38,484 bases of DNA from JAIVJN01 sp036732565 (GCA_036732565.1 DAINCF010000007.1:1-38484); one strand, 5' to 3'; numbered from the stretch's first letter, positions 1 to 7,865 are shown. Notes: a model not told the origin generated them from the sequence alone. Made by a program: numbers and translations.

Positions 1-14
1 GGTGAACGTCGGCC

Positions 15-90
15 GGCCTAAAGGCACGGCCGCCACGAAGAGCGATTTCGCGGGCCTAAGGGCACGGCCGCCACGGAGCGCGATTTCGTA
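15..90. repeat. Two tandem copies of a 38-bp repeat
   Basis: Units at 15-52 and 53-90 both begin GGCCTAA and carry GGCACGGCCGCCACG then GCGATTTCG, with only a few mismatches. They sit immediately upstream of the palindrome at 92-113 and the sco1 gene. No ORF is needed to explain them. They look like intergenic repeat DNA; the left edge of the window may cut off further copies. Confidence 0.8.
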
Positions 91-91
91 G

Positions 92-113
92 GGGCCGCCC
101 TTTAGGGCGGCCC
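92..113. repeat. Perfect GC-rich palindrome upstream of sco1
   Basis: Core GGCCGCCC-TTTA-GGGCGGCC is a perfect inverted repeat extended by one base pair on each side. The same 20-base core recurs at 4396-4415 between coxC and coxD, so this is a dispersed element flanking the oxidase operon on both sides. As RNA it would fold into a strong hairpin just before the sco1 start at 126. Confidence 0.85.
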
Positions 114-125
114 GAGAGGCAAGAG

Positions 126-959
126 ATGAAGGTCAACGCATTCGCGGTCGGAGCTCTGACGGTGGCCCTCGCCACCGCGACCTCGCATGCCCAGACGGGC
201 CTGCAGGAGCGGGCCGGCACGCCGTCGACGACGGTGCCGACGGCGCTGCAGAACGTGGGCTTCGAGCAGCGGCTCGATCAGCACGTGCCCTTGGAGCTGC
301 CGTTTCGCGACGAGGACGGTCGCACGGTCAAGCTTGGCGACTACTTCGGCAAGCGGCCCGTCGTCCTGGCGTTCGTGTACTACGAGTGCCCGATGTTGTG
401 CACGCAGGTGCTCAACGGGCTGACGAGCACGCTGACGGCGATGCGCGAGCAGGTCGGCCGCGAGTTCGACGTGGTCACGGTCAGCTTCGATCCGCGCGAG
501 ACGCCGGTGCTCGCCTCGGCGAAGAAGAAGGCGTATCTGGATCGCTACCAGCGCGAAGGCACGGAAGCCGGCTGGCACTTCCTGACCGGCGACGAGTCGT
601 CGATCGCCGCGCTGACGAAGGCGGCGGGCTTCAACTACGCCTGGGATGACCAGTCGAAGCAGTTCGCGCACGCGAGCGGCATCGTCGTGCTGACTCCGGA
701 TGGCCGCCTGTCACGCTACTTCTTCGGCATCGAGTACGCGCCGCGCGATCTGAAGTTTGCGCTGCTCGAGTCGTCGGCCGGCCGCATCGGCACGATCGCC
801 GACAAGCTGTTGCTCTACTGCTATCACTACGACCCGGCGACGGGCTCGTACGCGTTCGTCGCGCTGAATGCCGTCAGACTCGGAGGGGCGGTGACGCTGG
901 TGGCGCTCGTGAGCTTCGTGACCATGGCGATTCGACGCGAGAAGCGCGTCGGGCTGTAA
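126..959 (+). CDS. Sco1/SenC-family copper chaperone for cytochrome oxidase assembly
   Basis: A thioredoxin-fold protein of 277 residues that delivers copper to, or reduces the cysteines of, the CuA site in oxidase subunit II. Residues 1-22 are a signal peptide ending in HAQ. The copper ligands of the family are present: CPMLC (Cys88 and Cys92) and His182 in FAHASG. A hydrophobic segment at about 247-266 followed by RREKR suggests a C-terminal membrane anchor in addition to the signal peptide, a layout seen in some bacterial Sco proteins. The gene ends 3 bases before coxB, whose product carries a complete CuA motif, so substrate and chaperone are co-transcribed. The ATG at 126 is preceded by GAGGCAAGAG, a usable ribosome-binding site. 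Confidence 0.93.
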   Translation: MKVNAFAVGALTVALATATSHAQTGLQERAGTPSTTVPTALQNVGFEQRLDQHVPLELPFRDEDGRTVKLGDYFGKRPVVLAFVYYECPMLCTQVLNGLTSTLTAMREQVGREFDVVTVSFDPRETPVLASAKKKAYLDRYQREGTEAGWHFLTGDESSIAALTKAAGFNYAWDDQSKQFAHASGIVVLTPDGRLSRYFFGIEYAPRDLKFALLESSAGRIGTIADKLLLYCYHYDPATGSYAFVALNAVRLGGAVTLVALVSFVTMAIRREKRVGL

Positions 960-962
960 CCT

Positions 963-1961
963 ATGTCCTCATTCGGCGTTCCGTTCTTTCCCGAGCAGGC
1001 TTCGACGTTCGCCAAGGACGTCGACGCGCTCTATTTCTTCATTGTCGCGGTCTCGGCCTTCTTCGCCTTGATCGTAGCGGCCTTCGTCGTCATCTTCGCC
1101 ATCAAATACCGGCGGAAGCACGAAGCCGAAGTCGGCGCGCCCATCGAAGGCAACTTGCCGCTGGAGCTGCTCTGGAGCGTCATCCCAGGCGTCATCGCGA
1201 TGGTCATGTTCGCCTGGGGCGCGTCGGTGTTCTATCACCTCCGCCGCATGCCGGATGAGGGCGTGCAAATCTACGCGGTCGGCAAGCAGTGGATGTGGAA
1301 GTTCCAGCACCTCGAGGGGCAGCGTGAGATCAACGAGCTGCACCTGCCCGCCGGGCGGCCCGTCAAGGTGACGATCACGTCCGAGGACGTGCTGCACAGC
1401 CTGTACTTCCCGTCGTTCCGCACCAAGATGGACGCGATTCCAGGCCGCTACACCAACCTGTGGTTCGAGCCGAGCAAGCCGGGGCGCTATCACATCTTCT
1501 GCGCGGAGTACTGCGGCACGAAGCACTCGGGCATGATCGGGTGGGTGACGGTGCTCGAGCCGGCGGCGTATCAAGCCTGGCTCTCCGGGGGAGGCGTCGA
1601 AGGTACCCTGGCCGAGCGAGGCGCGCGCCTCTTCAACGAGCTGGCCTGCAACACCTGTCATCTCGACAGCGGCCAAGGCCGTGGGCCGTCGCTGAAGGAC
1701 ATCGTCGGTAAGCCGGTCGAGCTCCAAGATGGGTCGAAGGTCCTGGTCGACGAGACCTACCTGCGCGAGTCGATCCTCAACTCACAAGCGAAGATCGTGA
1801 AAGGGTTCCAGCCGTTGATGCCGACGTTCCAGGGCCTGGTCAGCGAGGAAGGCCTGGTCGCGCTCATCGAGCACGTCAGGTCGCTGTCGCCGACAGCATC
1901 TCCTGACGGGGCTGCCGCCCCGCAGCAACCGCCGCCTCCGGGCGGCAGCGAGAAGAAGTAG
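963..1961 (+). CDS. coxB: Cytochrome c oxidase subunit II with fused cytochrome c (caa3 type)
   Basis: Electron-entry subunit of a haem-copper oxidase, 332 residues. Two membrane helices (about 23-46 and 68-90) precede the periplasmic cupredoxin domain. The CuA ligands are all visible: His145 and the CAEYCGTKHSGM block giving Cys180, Glu182, Cys184, His188 and Met191. A C-terminal cytochrome c domain follows, with CNTCH (Cys229, Cys232, His233) and a probable distal Met286 in PLMPTF; this fusion defines caa3 oxidases, which take electrons through their own c haem. The tail (about 305-332) is Pro/Gly/Ala-rich and probably disordered. It lies 3 bases after sco1 and 2 bases before coxA. Confidence 0.96.
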   Translation: MSSFGVPFFPEQASTFAKDVDALYFFIVAVSAFFALIVAAFVVIFAIKYRRKHEAEVGAPIEGNLPLELLWSVIPGVIAMVMFAWGASVFYHLRRMPDEGVQIYAVGKQWMWKFQHLEGQREINELHLPAGRPVKVTITSEDVLHSLYFPSFRTKMDAIPGRYTNLWFEPSKPGRYHIFCAEYCGTKHSGMIGWVTVLEPAAYQAWLSGGGVEGTLAERGARLFNELACNTCHLDSGQGRGPSLKDIVGKPVELQDGSKVLVDETYLRESILNSQAKIVKGFQPLMPTFQGLVSEEGLVALIEHVRSLSPTASPDGAAAPQQPPPPGGSEKK

Positions 1962-1963
1962 CC

Positions 1964-3589
1964 ATGGACGCACCACGCGAGCTGCCGAAGCTCCACTATC
2001 TGAACAACGGCCATGGGCTGGCCTCATGGCTCCTGACCAAGGACCACAAGCGGATCGCGATTCTCTACCTGATCACGGTCTCGGTGTTCTTCTTCCTCGG
2101 CGGAATCTTCGCCGCCGGCGTCCGCCTGGAGCTGACGACGCCGCCAGGCGATCTCGTGCAGGCGGACACCTACAACAGGTTCTTCACCATGCACGGCGTG
2201 ATCATGGTGTTCTTCTTCCTCATCCCGTCGATCCCGGCGGTGTTGGGGAACTTCCTGATCCCGCCGATGATCGGCGCCAAGGATCTCGCCTTTCCACGCA
2301 TCAACCTCCTGAGCTGGTACATCGCGATCCTGGGCGGCATCTTCACGCTCTATGCGATGGTCAACGGCGGTGTCGACACCGGATGGACGTTCTACACGCC
2401 GTATAGCGCGACGGCCTCGCGGTCGAACGTCATTCCCGTCGCGCTCGGTATCTTCATCATGGGCTTCTCGTCGATCCTGACGGGGCTCAACTTCATCGTG
2501 ACGATCCACCGCATGCGCGCACCGGGCATGACCTGGTTCCGGCTGCCGCTGTTCGTGTGGGCCCACTACGCCACCAGCCTCATCCAGGTGCTCGGGACGC
2601 CGGTGATCGCGATCACGATCATCATGCTGTTCGTGGAGCGCGCGTTCGGCTTCGGCATCTTCGATCCGCAGCGCGGCGGCGATCCGGTGCTGTTCCAGCA
2701 CCTGTTCTGGTTCTACTCCCACCCGGCGGTCTACATCATGATTCTGCCGGCGATGGGCGTCATGAGTGAGCTCATCTCGACGTTCTCGAGAAAGAAGATC
2801 TTCGGCTACAGTTTCGTGGCGTTCTCGAGCATGGCGATCGCCGTGTTCGGCTTCATCGTCTGGGCGCACCACATGTTCGTGTCGGGCATGTCGGTCTACG
2901 CCGCGATGGTGTTCTCGTTCTTGAGCTTCTCGGTCGCGGTGCCGTCCGCGGTCAAGACCTTCAACTGGACCGCGACGCTCTACAAGGGATCGCTCTCGTT
3001 CGACACGCCGATGCTCTACGCCTACGGCTTCCTGGGCCTGTTCTCGATCGGCGGACTGACCGGCCTGTTCCTGGCCACGCTCGGCACCGACGTCCACTTG
3101 CACGACACCTACTTCGTCGTCGCCCATTTCCACTACATCATGGTGGGCGGCGCCATCATGGGCTACATGGGTGGGCTGCACTTCTGGTGGCCGAAGATGT
3201 TCGGCGTGATGTACTCGGAGTTCTTCTCGCGCATCAGCGCCATCCTGATCTTCGTTGGCTTCAACCTGACGTTCTTCCCGCAGTTCATCCTCGGCTACCT
3301 CGGCATGCCGCGGCGGTATCACGCCTACTCGGACGAGTTCCAGGTGCTGAACGTCATGTCGTCGGCCGGCGCCAGCGTGCTCGGGTTCGGCTATCTGCTG
3401 CCGGCGTTCTATTTTCTCTACTCGCTGCGGAAGGGTGCGGTGGCGGGTCCGAATCCGTGGGGCGCGTCGGGCCTCGAGTGGCAGATGGCATCACCGCCGC
3501 CGACCGAGAACTTCGCGGTCACGCCGATCGTGACCTCCGAGCCGTACGAGTACACGCCGCACGTCACCAGGGAGATGAAGGTTGTCTGA
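1964..3589 (+). CDS. coxA: Cytochrome c oxidase subunit I (A2/YS-type)
   Basis: Catalytic subunit that reduces O2 to water and pumps protons; 541 residues with about 12 membrane helices. Metal ligands seen: His77 (haem a), His253 (CuB, cross-link motif HPAVY), His302-His303 (CuB, WAHHMF), His388 (haem a3) and His390 (haem a) in VAHFHY. The D-channel glutamate of mitochondrial-like enzymes (HPEVY) is Ala255, and the preceding residues are Tyr251-Ser252. That YSHPxVY pattern is the signature of A2-type oxidases, in which Tyr-Ser replaces the glutamate. The K-channel lysine appears to be Lys331 in VKTFNW. The start ATG follows the coxB stop by 2 bases and the 3' end overlaps coxC by 8 bases. Confidence 0.97.
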   Translation: MDAPRELPKLHYLNNGHGLASWLLTKDHKRIAILYLITVSVFFFLGGIFAAGVRLELTTPPGDLVQADTYNRFFTMHGVIMVFFFLIPSIPAVLGNFLIPPMIGAKDLAFPRINLLSWYIAILGGIFTLYAMVNGGVDTGWTFYTPYSATASRSNVIPVALGIFIMGFSSILTGLNFIVTIHRMRAPGMTWFRLPLFVWAHYATSLIQVLGTPVIAITIIMLFVERAFGFGIFDPQRGGDPVLFQHLFWFYSHPAVYIMILPAMGVMSELISTFSRKKIFGYSFVAFSSMAIAVFGFIVWAHHMFVSGMSVYAAMVFSFLSFSVAVPSAVKTFNWTATLYKGSLSFDTPMLYAYGFLGLFSIGGLTGLFLATLGTDVHLHDTYFVVAHFHYIMVGGAIMGYMGGLHFWWPKMFGVMYSEFFSRISAILIFVGFNLTFFPQFILGYLGMPRRYHAYSDEFQVLNVMSSAGASVLGFGYLLPAFYFLYSLRKGAVAGPNPWGASGLEWQMASPPPTENFAVTPIVTSEPYEYTPHVTREMKVV

Positions 3590-4355
3590 CGCGCTCGCAC
3601 ACGCCGACGCTCACGGCCACGCCGGGCACCACCCGGCGCTGCAACATCACTTCGACACGATGGAGCAGCAGAAGGAGGCCGGCACGCTCGGGATGTGGGT
3701 CTTCCTGCTCACCGAAATCCTGTTCTTCGGTGGGCTGTTCATGGCCTACACCCTCTATCGCATCTGGTACTTCGACGCGTTCGCGGCGGCCAGCAGCTCC
3801 CTCGATCTGTTCCTCGGTGGCTTCAACACGGCCGTCCTGATCGGCAGTTCGCTGACGATGGCGTTCGCGGTGCGGGCGGCGCAGACCAACAAGCGAATGG
3901 CCACGGTGAATTGGCTGATCGCCACGATCATTCTCGGCGGCGTGTTTCTCGGCGTGAAGGTCATCGAGTACAAGGACAAGTTCGATCACCATCACGTGCC
4001 GGGTCCGAACTTCGTGTGGGCGGAGCCCGGTCACGAAGCCCCGGCGGCCACCGCGACGAATGGGCAGCCGGAGCACGCTGTGCCTGCCGCCGGGCATGCC
4101 GGCGCGTCACCCGAGCAGCTGCAGCGGACGACGCAGATCTACTTCAGCCTCTACTTCACGATGACGGGGCTGCACGCGCTGCACATGATCGTCGGCGTCG
4201 GCATCATCGCCGTGATTATCTGGATGGCGTACAGAGGCAGGTTCGACAGTCAGTACTACACGCCGGTCGAGATGACCGGGTTGTACTGGCACTTCGTCGA
4301 CATCGTGTGGATTTATCTGTTTCCGCTGCTGTATCTCGTCGAGCGGCACAATTGA
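3582..4355 (+). CDS. coxC: Cytochrome c oxidase subunit III
   Basis: Integral membrane subunit stabilising the oxidase core, 257 residues, with helices at about 36-57, 81-100, 108-126, 187-212 and 229-252. The subunit III signatures TLGMWVFLLTEILFF near the N-terminus and YWHFVDIVWIYLFPLLY at the C-terminus are clear. The favoured start is TTG at 3582, inside the end of coxA and after GGGAGATGAAG. An in-frame ATG at 3660 would also keep the family core. The TTG start adds 26 residues rich in histidine (AHADAHGHAGHH). A soluble loop of about 55 residues (about 132-185, Ala/Pro/His-rich) between helices is longer than in minimal homologues. Co-translated with coxA by overlap. Confidence 0.95.
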   Translation: MSDALAHADAHGHAGHHPALQHHFDTMEQQKEAGTLGMWVFLLTEILFFGGLFMAYTLYRIWYFDAFAAASSSLDLFLGGFNTAVLIGSSLTMAFAVRAAQTNKRMATVNWLIATIILGGVFLGVKVIEYKDKFDHHHVPGPNFVWAEPGHEAPAATATNGQPEHAVPAAGHAGASPEQLQRTTQIYFSLYFTMTGLHALHMIVGVGIIAVIIWMAYRGRFDSQYYTPVEMTGLYWHFVDIVWIYLFPLLYLVERHN

Positions 4356-4360
4356 TATCT

Positions 4361-4416
4361 GGGCCGGCCTGAAGGCCGGCCCCTACGTACGTAGCGGCCG
4401 CCCTTTAGGGCGGCCG
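4361..4416. repeat. Two adjacent palindromes between coxC and coxD
   Basis: The first (4361-4382) has perfect 10-bp arms GGGCCGGCCT and AGGCCGGCCC around GA. The second (4395-4416) has 9-bp arms around TTTA and shares its 20-base core with the palindrome at 92-113. They fill most of the 79-base gap between coxC and coxD and could attenuate transcription or protect the upstream mRNA; neither is shown by sequence alone. Confidence 0.85.
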
Positions 4417-4434
4417 ATCGCGGGACGACCGAAC

Positions 4435-4737
4435 ATGTCACACGTCGCCAGCAAGTCCTCATACATCACCATCTTCCTGCTGCTGATGGCCTTCACCGCC
4501 ATCACGGTCGCGGCCGCGTTCGTCAACCTCGGTGCGTTCAACGCATCGGTGGCATTGGGCATCGCGACCTTCAAGGCCACGCTCGTGGTGCTCTACTTCA
4601 TGCACGTGAAGTACAGCAGCCGGCTGACGAAGCTGACCGTCGCGTCGGGCCTCTTCTTCCTGGCGATTCTGTTGCTGCTGACGATGGTGGACTACGCCGC
4701 GCGCGGCTGGTTGGCGCAGCCGCCGGCATTGCAGTAA
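4435..4737 (+). CDS. coxD: Cytochrome c oxidase subunit IV (bacterial type)
   Basis: Small membrane subunit of the oxidase, 100 residues. Three hydrophobic helices are seen (about 8-31, 36-57, 66-88). The sequence FKATLVVLYFMHVKYSSRL is the hallmark of the prokaryotic COX4 family: helix 2 followed by the conserved MHVKYSS stretch. It is the last gene of the sco1-coxB-coxA-coxC-coxD run and is separated from coxC by a palindrome-containing gap, so its expression may be lower than that of the core subunits. The ATG at 4435 is the only start that keeps helix 1 complete. Downstream lies a repeat array rather than another oxidase gene. Confidence 0.92.
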   Translation: MSHVASKSSYITIFLLLMAFTAITVAAAFVNLGAFNASVALGIATFKATLVVLYFMHVKYSSRLTKLTVASGLFFLAILLLLTMVDYAARGWLAQPPALQ

Positions 4738-4743
4738 CTCCGG

Positions 4744-4880
4744 GTAGCCACCAAGACAGGAAGAACGCCAAGACAGTAGCCACCAAGACACCAAGACACC
4801 AAGAACATTCGTTTCAACCCAAGAATTCTTGGTGCCTTCGTGCCTTGGTGGCCAACGTCTCTTCGTGACCTCGGTGCCTT
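4744..4880. repeat. Octamer array forming a long inverted repeat (CACCAAGA units)
   Basis: The left half (4779-4805) repeats CACCAAGA with an 8-bp period. The right half (4826-4852) holds the complementary TTGGTGCC-type octamers. The two 27-base arms pair at 24 of 27 positions around a 20-base loop. Degenerate octamers extend on both sides. It lies between coxD (plus) and the convergent outer-membrane protein gene, so it could act as a bidirectional terminator, although no U-run is present. Confidence 0.88.
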
Positions 4881-4895
4881 TGTGGCTGACCTCTC

Positions 4896-5618
4896 TTAGA
4901 ATTCCCACCTCAACCCGACACTCGGACGGATGATGATGCCGCCGTCCGCGCCAACCACCCGCACACCCGGGACCAGCGCCGCGTGATCGGTCATCTTGAT
5001 TCGTGCGTCGAAGCCGACGATGGGATTCACGGTGTAGGACGTGTATTCCGTTGTGGTGGGCGGGACGACGAGCGCCAGTACCTCGCGAGGGAAGGTATAC
5101 GCGAACGTGGTCTCGGTCTCACCGATGCCAAACCCGACTCCGGCCGAGTAGACCAGCGACGTGCGTTCGCCCACGGATTGCCGGAACCAGGCCAGCGTCG
5201 AGACGGTCGACAGGCGTGCCTTCAAAGTGGTGCGTGTCTCTCGCGGGAGAATCGACGGGACCGGCGTCAAGATGCCTGAGAGGGAAGGGGGCAGAGACGT
5301 TGAGGCTCGGCTCGTGAACTCGAAGCGAGCAGCCGGCAACGGAATCACGGCCGACTCCGACTCCATCTCACCACCGTGGACGTATTCCAACTCGACCCCC
5401 CAGCGTTGACCGAGCGCACGGTCGACGCGGAGCGAGAAACCAAGGGCCTCGCCATCGCGCGATCGGTCTCCCCCGATGAAATCGGAATAGGTGTCCGAAC
5501 CGTTGTAGCGAGCCACGTCCCCGACCAGCGCGACGGAGACGCCCGTCCCCGATTGAGCCCACGCAGGGGTGACCATCAGCACAGCAACCACAAGAACTCC
5601 GAACGGCGCACGCATCAT
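4896..5618 (-). CDS. Outer-membrane beta-barrel protein, function unknown
   Basis: A protein of 240 residues with a signal peptide (about 1-21, cleavage after AWA). It then shows alternating polar/hydrophobic strands with aromatic residues and a C-terminus GLRWEF ending in phenylalanine, the usual barrel-assembly signal. The internal pattern (VALVGDVARYNG, WGVELEYVHGGEM, VNPIVGFDARIKMTDH) is that of small OmpA/OmpW-size barrels of eight to ten strands, but I cannot assign a named family. Two ATGs are adjacent (5618 and 5615); the AAGGAG upstream is better spaced for the second. It stands alone on the minus strand, convergent with the oxidase operon. Confidence 0.75.
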   Translation of the reverse strand: MMRAPFGVLVVAVLMVTPAWAQSGTGVSVALVGDVARYNGSDTYSDFIGGDRSRDGEALGFSLRVDRALGQRWGVELEYVHGGEMESESAVIPLPAARFEFTSRASTSLPPSLSGILTPVPSILPRETRTTLKARLSTVSTLAWFRQSVGERTSLVYSAGVGFGIGETETTFAYTFPREVLALVVPPTTTEYTSYTVNPIVGFDARIKMTDHAALVPGVRVVGADGGIIIRPSVGLRWEF

Positions 5619-5776
5619 CCGCTCCTTGTCGTCAGGGTCGGGGGCAGGACCCGCCCTGAGTGAGACGTCTCTATTAGATGCCAGAGTCGATGGATCGGCG
5701 CTATGAGAAAGCGCGGGTCTGCGGCTGCGTCCCGCATGTAGATGGGACGAGTGACAAGAAGAAATTCAGTCTTCTG

Positions 5777-5855
5777 TACGTCGCGCAGGCCTTCAGGCCT
5801 GCCCGGTCAGGATTGCCGGCCGCGATTGGCAGGCCAAGGCCTGCGCTACCTACGA
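5777..5855. repeat. Intergenic palindromic element (AGGCCT-type)
   Basis: CAGGCCT-TC-AGGCCTG (5786-5801) is a perfect palindrome. A second unit, AGGCC-AA-GGCCT with GCGCTACC after it, follows at about 5831-5848, making an outer imperfect stem. A related GCAGGCC/GGCCTGC palindrome with GCGCTACGTAC occurs at 17899-17923. Reading through it on the minus strand gives the peptide GLKACATY, the kind of spurious translation expected of such dispersed elements. Confidence 0.75.
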
Positions 5856-5878
5856 TTGTCTGTTCGCGCTGACGACTC

Positions 5879-6367
5879 CTAGAACAGGTACGCAAGAACT
5901 GCGATACCGATGATCACAAATGCAAAGACGCACTTGGCAACGATACCCAAGAGGAACCCGAAGAGTCCCCCGAGACCCGCTTTGCCTGCCCGGCGGAGAT
6001 CGGCGTTCTTCAAATATTCGAATCCCAGCGCACCAATCGCCGGGCCGAGGATGATGCCTGGCAAACCGAACGGGATGCCGACGAGCGCGCCGATGCCGGC
6101 GCCGAACACGCCCCAGCCGGACGCGCCCGCGCGTCGCGCGCCGAAGAGACCAGCGACGTTGTCCGCGACCATGCCGACCGCCGTCAGCACGCCCAGGAGC
6201 ACGATCATCGGCACCCCGATGCGCGTGAAGTTGTCCGCCCAGGCGATCGTCAGCACGCCGAGATAAACGATGGCGCCGCCAGGCACGGCCGGCAGCACGA
6301 GGCTCGCGACGCCGATCACGACGATGATGATGCCGAGGATGACGAAGAGTGCTTCCACCTCCGGCAT
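5879..6367 (-). CDS. DUF456-family inner-membrane protein
   Basis: A very hydrophobic protein of 162 residues with about five membrane segments (about 7-28, 33-52, 55-75, 83-112, 132-160). The family pattern is recognisable: VLPAVPGGAIVYLGVL near the N-terminus and FGAGIGALVGIPFGLPGIILGPAIGA in two overlapping parts, with glycine-rich motifs. DUF456 proteins are uncharacterised small membrane proteins, and nothing here refines that. The ATG at 6367 begins the first helix directly. Its neighbours (outer-membrane barrel downstream, VOC gene upstream) do not suggest a shared function. Confidence 0.85.
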   Translation of the reverse strand: MPEVEALFVILGIIIVVIGVASLVLPAVPGGAIVYLGVLTIAWADNFTRIGVPMIVLLGVLTAVGMVADNVAGLFGARRAGASGWGVFGAGIGALVGIPFGLPGIILGPAIGALGFEYLKNADLRRAGKAGLGGLFGFLLGIVAKCVFAFVIIGIAVLAYLF

Positions 6368-6422
6368 TGTAGCCGCCGCGCAGGTCTTGAATGGCCTGCC
6401 GAGGCGGCTTATGCCGTCGAGG

Positions 6423-6863
6423 CTACTTGCGCAGCGGTGAGGCGATCCACCAGACCTGTCCCCACGGATCGGTCACGCCTCCAGATCGTACGCCGTAGTC
6501 CTGATCGGTGACCGCATCGACCACCGATGCGCCGGCGGCCACTGCTCGCGCCACCATCTGGTCCGCATCGTCGACGAAGAGGTAGGTGTGCATGTTGGTG
6601 CTGCCCGAGGTCAATGGCGATCGAGCCTTGACGCCGAAATAGTCGAACTCTTCGGCGAGCATGATTGTCGAGTCCCCGATGCGGACTTCGGCGTGCCGTA
6701 TCCGGCCGGCGTTGTCGGTCCTGCGCGAGCGCTCGACCGCGCCGAACGCGGCACGATAGAAGTCGATTGCGGCCGCTGCATCGTTCAATACGAGATACGG
6801 CGTCGCGCTGTGGTAGTCGAGAGCGTTCTGGGTCTGGGTCGGGTCCACCTGTAGTTTTGCCAT
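6423..6863 (-). CDS. VOC-family protein (glyoxalase/bleomycin-resistance-like)
   Basis: A vicinal-oxygen-chelate protein of 146 residues. The PhnB-like pattern is clear: TPYLVLNDAAAAIDFYRAAFGA at the start in two beta-alpha-beta units, GDSTIMLAEEF in the middle and DPWGQVWWIAS at the end. The ATG at 6863 gives the standard length. An upstream extension of the same frame runs into the AraC gene and is not credible. It begins 44 bases after the stop of the upstream AraC-type regulator on the same strand, so the two are probably co-transcribed, and the VOC protein is a likely regulated product. The substrate cannot be read from the sequence. Confidence 0.88.
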   Translation of the reverse strand: MAKLQVDPTQTQNALDYHSATPYLVLNDAAAAIDFYRAAFGAVERSRRTDNAGRIRHAEVRIGDSTIMLAEEFDYFGVKARSPLTSGSTNMHTYLFVDDADQMVARAVAAGASVVDAVTDQDYGVRSGGVTDPWGQVWWIASPLRK

Positions 6864-6907
6864 GCCCGACAGTACCGAGGTGGGGTGGAGCGGGTCTTGG
6901 AAGAAAG

Positions 6908-7765
6908 TCAGCTCGTGGGATCGGCGAGGCTCGTCGGCGAATAGCGCAGGGCGTTGAGGAACTCGGTCGGGGTGAAGCCACTCAGCTCCTTGAACTCGGC
7001 GTTCAGGTGCGGCTGATCGTACAGACCCGCCTCGATCGCGACGTCGGCCAACGAGCTCGCGCCCGCCGACGCGTGGAGCAAGTGGAGCACGCGGCGGAAT
7101 CGGATCACGCGCGCGTAGGTCTTCGGCGACAGACCGATCTGCCGGCGGAAGCCGTCGACCAGTCGGGTCTTCGAGAAGCCAACGCGCTCGCGCAGCGCCG
7201 CGATGGAGACGGCGCCGTGGTGACGTTCGATCTGCGACGCCACCCACCCGATGCCAGGGTTGATACGGACGCCCCGGGAGACACGCTCGCCCACCCAGCG
7301 CAGCGCGATGTAGACGCGTGCCTCGGCACTTGGCGCCTCGAGGCACCGCTCGGTCAGCTCCATCGCGCAACGGCCGGCGACATCGCGGAGGTCGATGGTG
7401 ATGTCACGCATGTCGACGAGCGACGTGTTGAGCAGCGCGTAGGCGCCCGCGGGCGTCAGCCTGATGCCGAGAACCCTGCACGGCCGCGCGGGCGCTTCGA
7501 TCACGAACGAATTGGTCTGCAGCCCGTTGATGCAGGTCACCGGAAACGCGTCGGTCCTGCGGCCGCTCCGAATCTCGTGAAAGGCTTCGTCGAGCTGCAC
7601 GACGATCTCCAGCAAGCCGTTGGGAAACGCACGCTCGCGGCGAAACGTGGTCCGGCCGTCGAAATGCCAGATGACGTCCACGAGGCCCGCCAGCTCATCC
7701 CAGCGACCCTCGGTGTGGCTCCACGATCCGTACGCACTGTCGATCTGGCGCGTCTCGATCCGCAC
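6908..7765 (-). CDS. AraC-family transcriptional regulator
   Basis: A DNA-binding regulator of 285 residues. The N-terminal half (about 10-170) resembles the cupin-like domain of the DUF6597 type (ELAGLVDVIWHFDG, FPNGLLEIVVQL, GIRLTPAGAYALL). The C-terminal half (about 175-275) has two helix-turn-helix units: SIAALRERVGFSKTRLVDGF, and SLADVAIEAGLYDQPHLNAE with FKELSGFTPTEF, the classical AraC ending. The start is GTG at 7765; there is no ATG nearby that keeps the domain. It precedes the VOC gene and is divergent from the large TonB-dependent receptor across about 215 bases, so it could regulate either or both. The ligand is unknown. Confidence 0.88.
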   Translation of the reverse strand: MRIETRQIDSAYGSWSHTEGRWDELAGLVDVIWHFDGRTTFRRERAFPNGLLEIVVQLDEAFHEIRSGRRTDAFPVTCINGLQTNSFVIEAPARPCRVLGIRLTPAGAYALLNTSLVDMRDITIDLRDVAGRCAMELTERCLEAPSAEARVYIALRWVGERVSRGVRINPGIGWVASQIERHHGAVSIAALRERVGFSKTRLVDGFRRQIGLSPKTYARVIRFRRVLHLLHASAGASSLADVAIEAGLYDQPHLNAEFKELSGFTPTEFLNALRYSPTSLADPTS

Positions 7766-7810
7766 GCTTCGATCGTGCGCGCGCGGCCGGCGGACGTCAA
7801 ACGGAGACTT

Positions 7811-7865
7811 GAACCGTGGGGCCTGGGGCTCGAGGCCTGGAGCTCGCAGGTTCTGGAGGTTCGAC
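7811..7865. repeat. Short degenerate GGCCTGG/GAGGCCTGG-type array
   Basis: The gap between the AraC gene and the receptor gene holds GTGGGGCCTGGGGCTCGAGG followed by CCTGGAGCTCGCAGG, a roughly 9-bp periodic stretch like the one at 36592-36668. It is upstream of the receptor promoter region. Weak and partly degenerate. Confidence 0.45.

Noticed and set aside
2024..3322. A 432-codon open frame on the minus strand
   Set aside because: Antisense to coxA, with a composition (Arg, Glu, His runs) that mirrors the helix codons of the real gene.
5701..5895. 64-codon minus-strand frame containing GLKACATY
   Set aside because: It is a read-through of the AGGCCT palindromic element and overlaps the end of the DUF456 gene; no protein signal.
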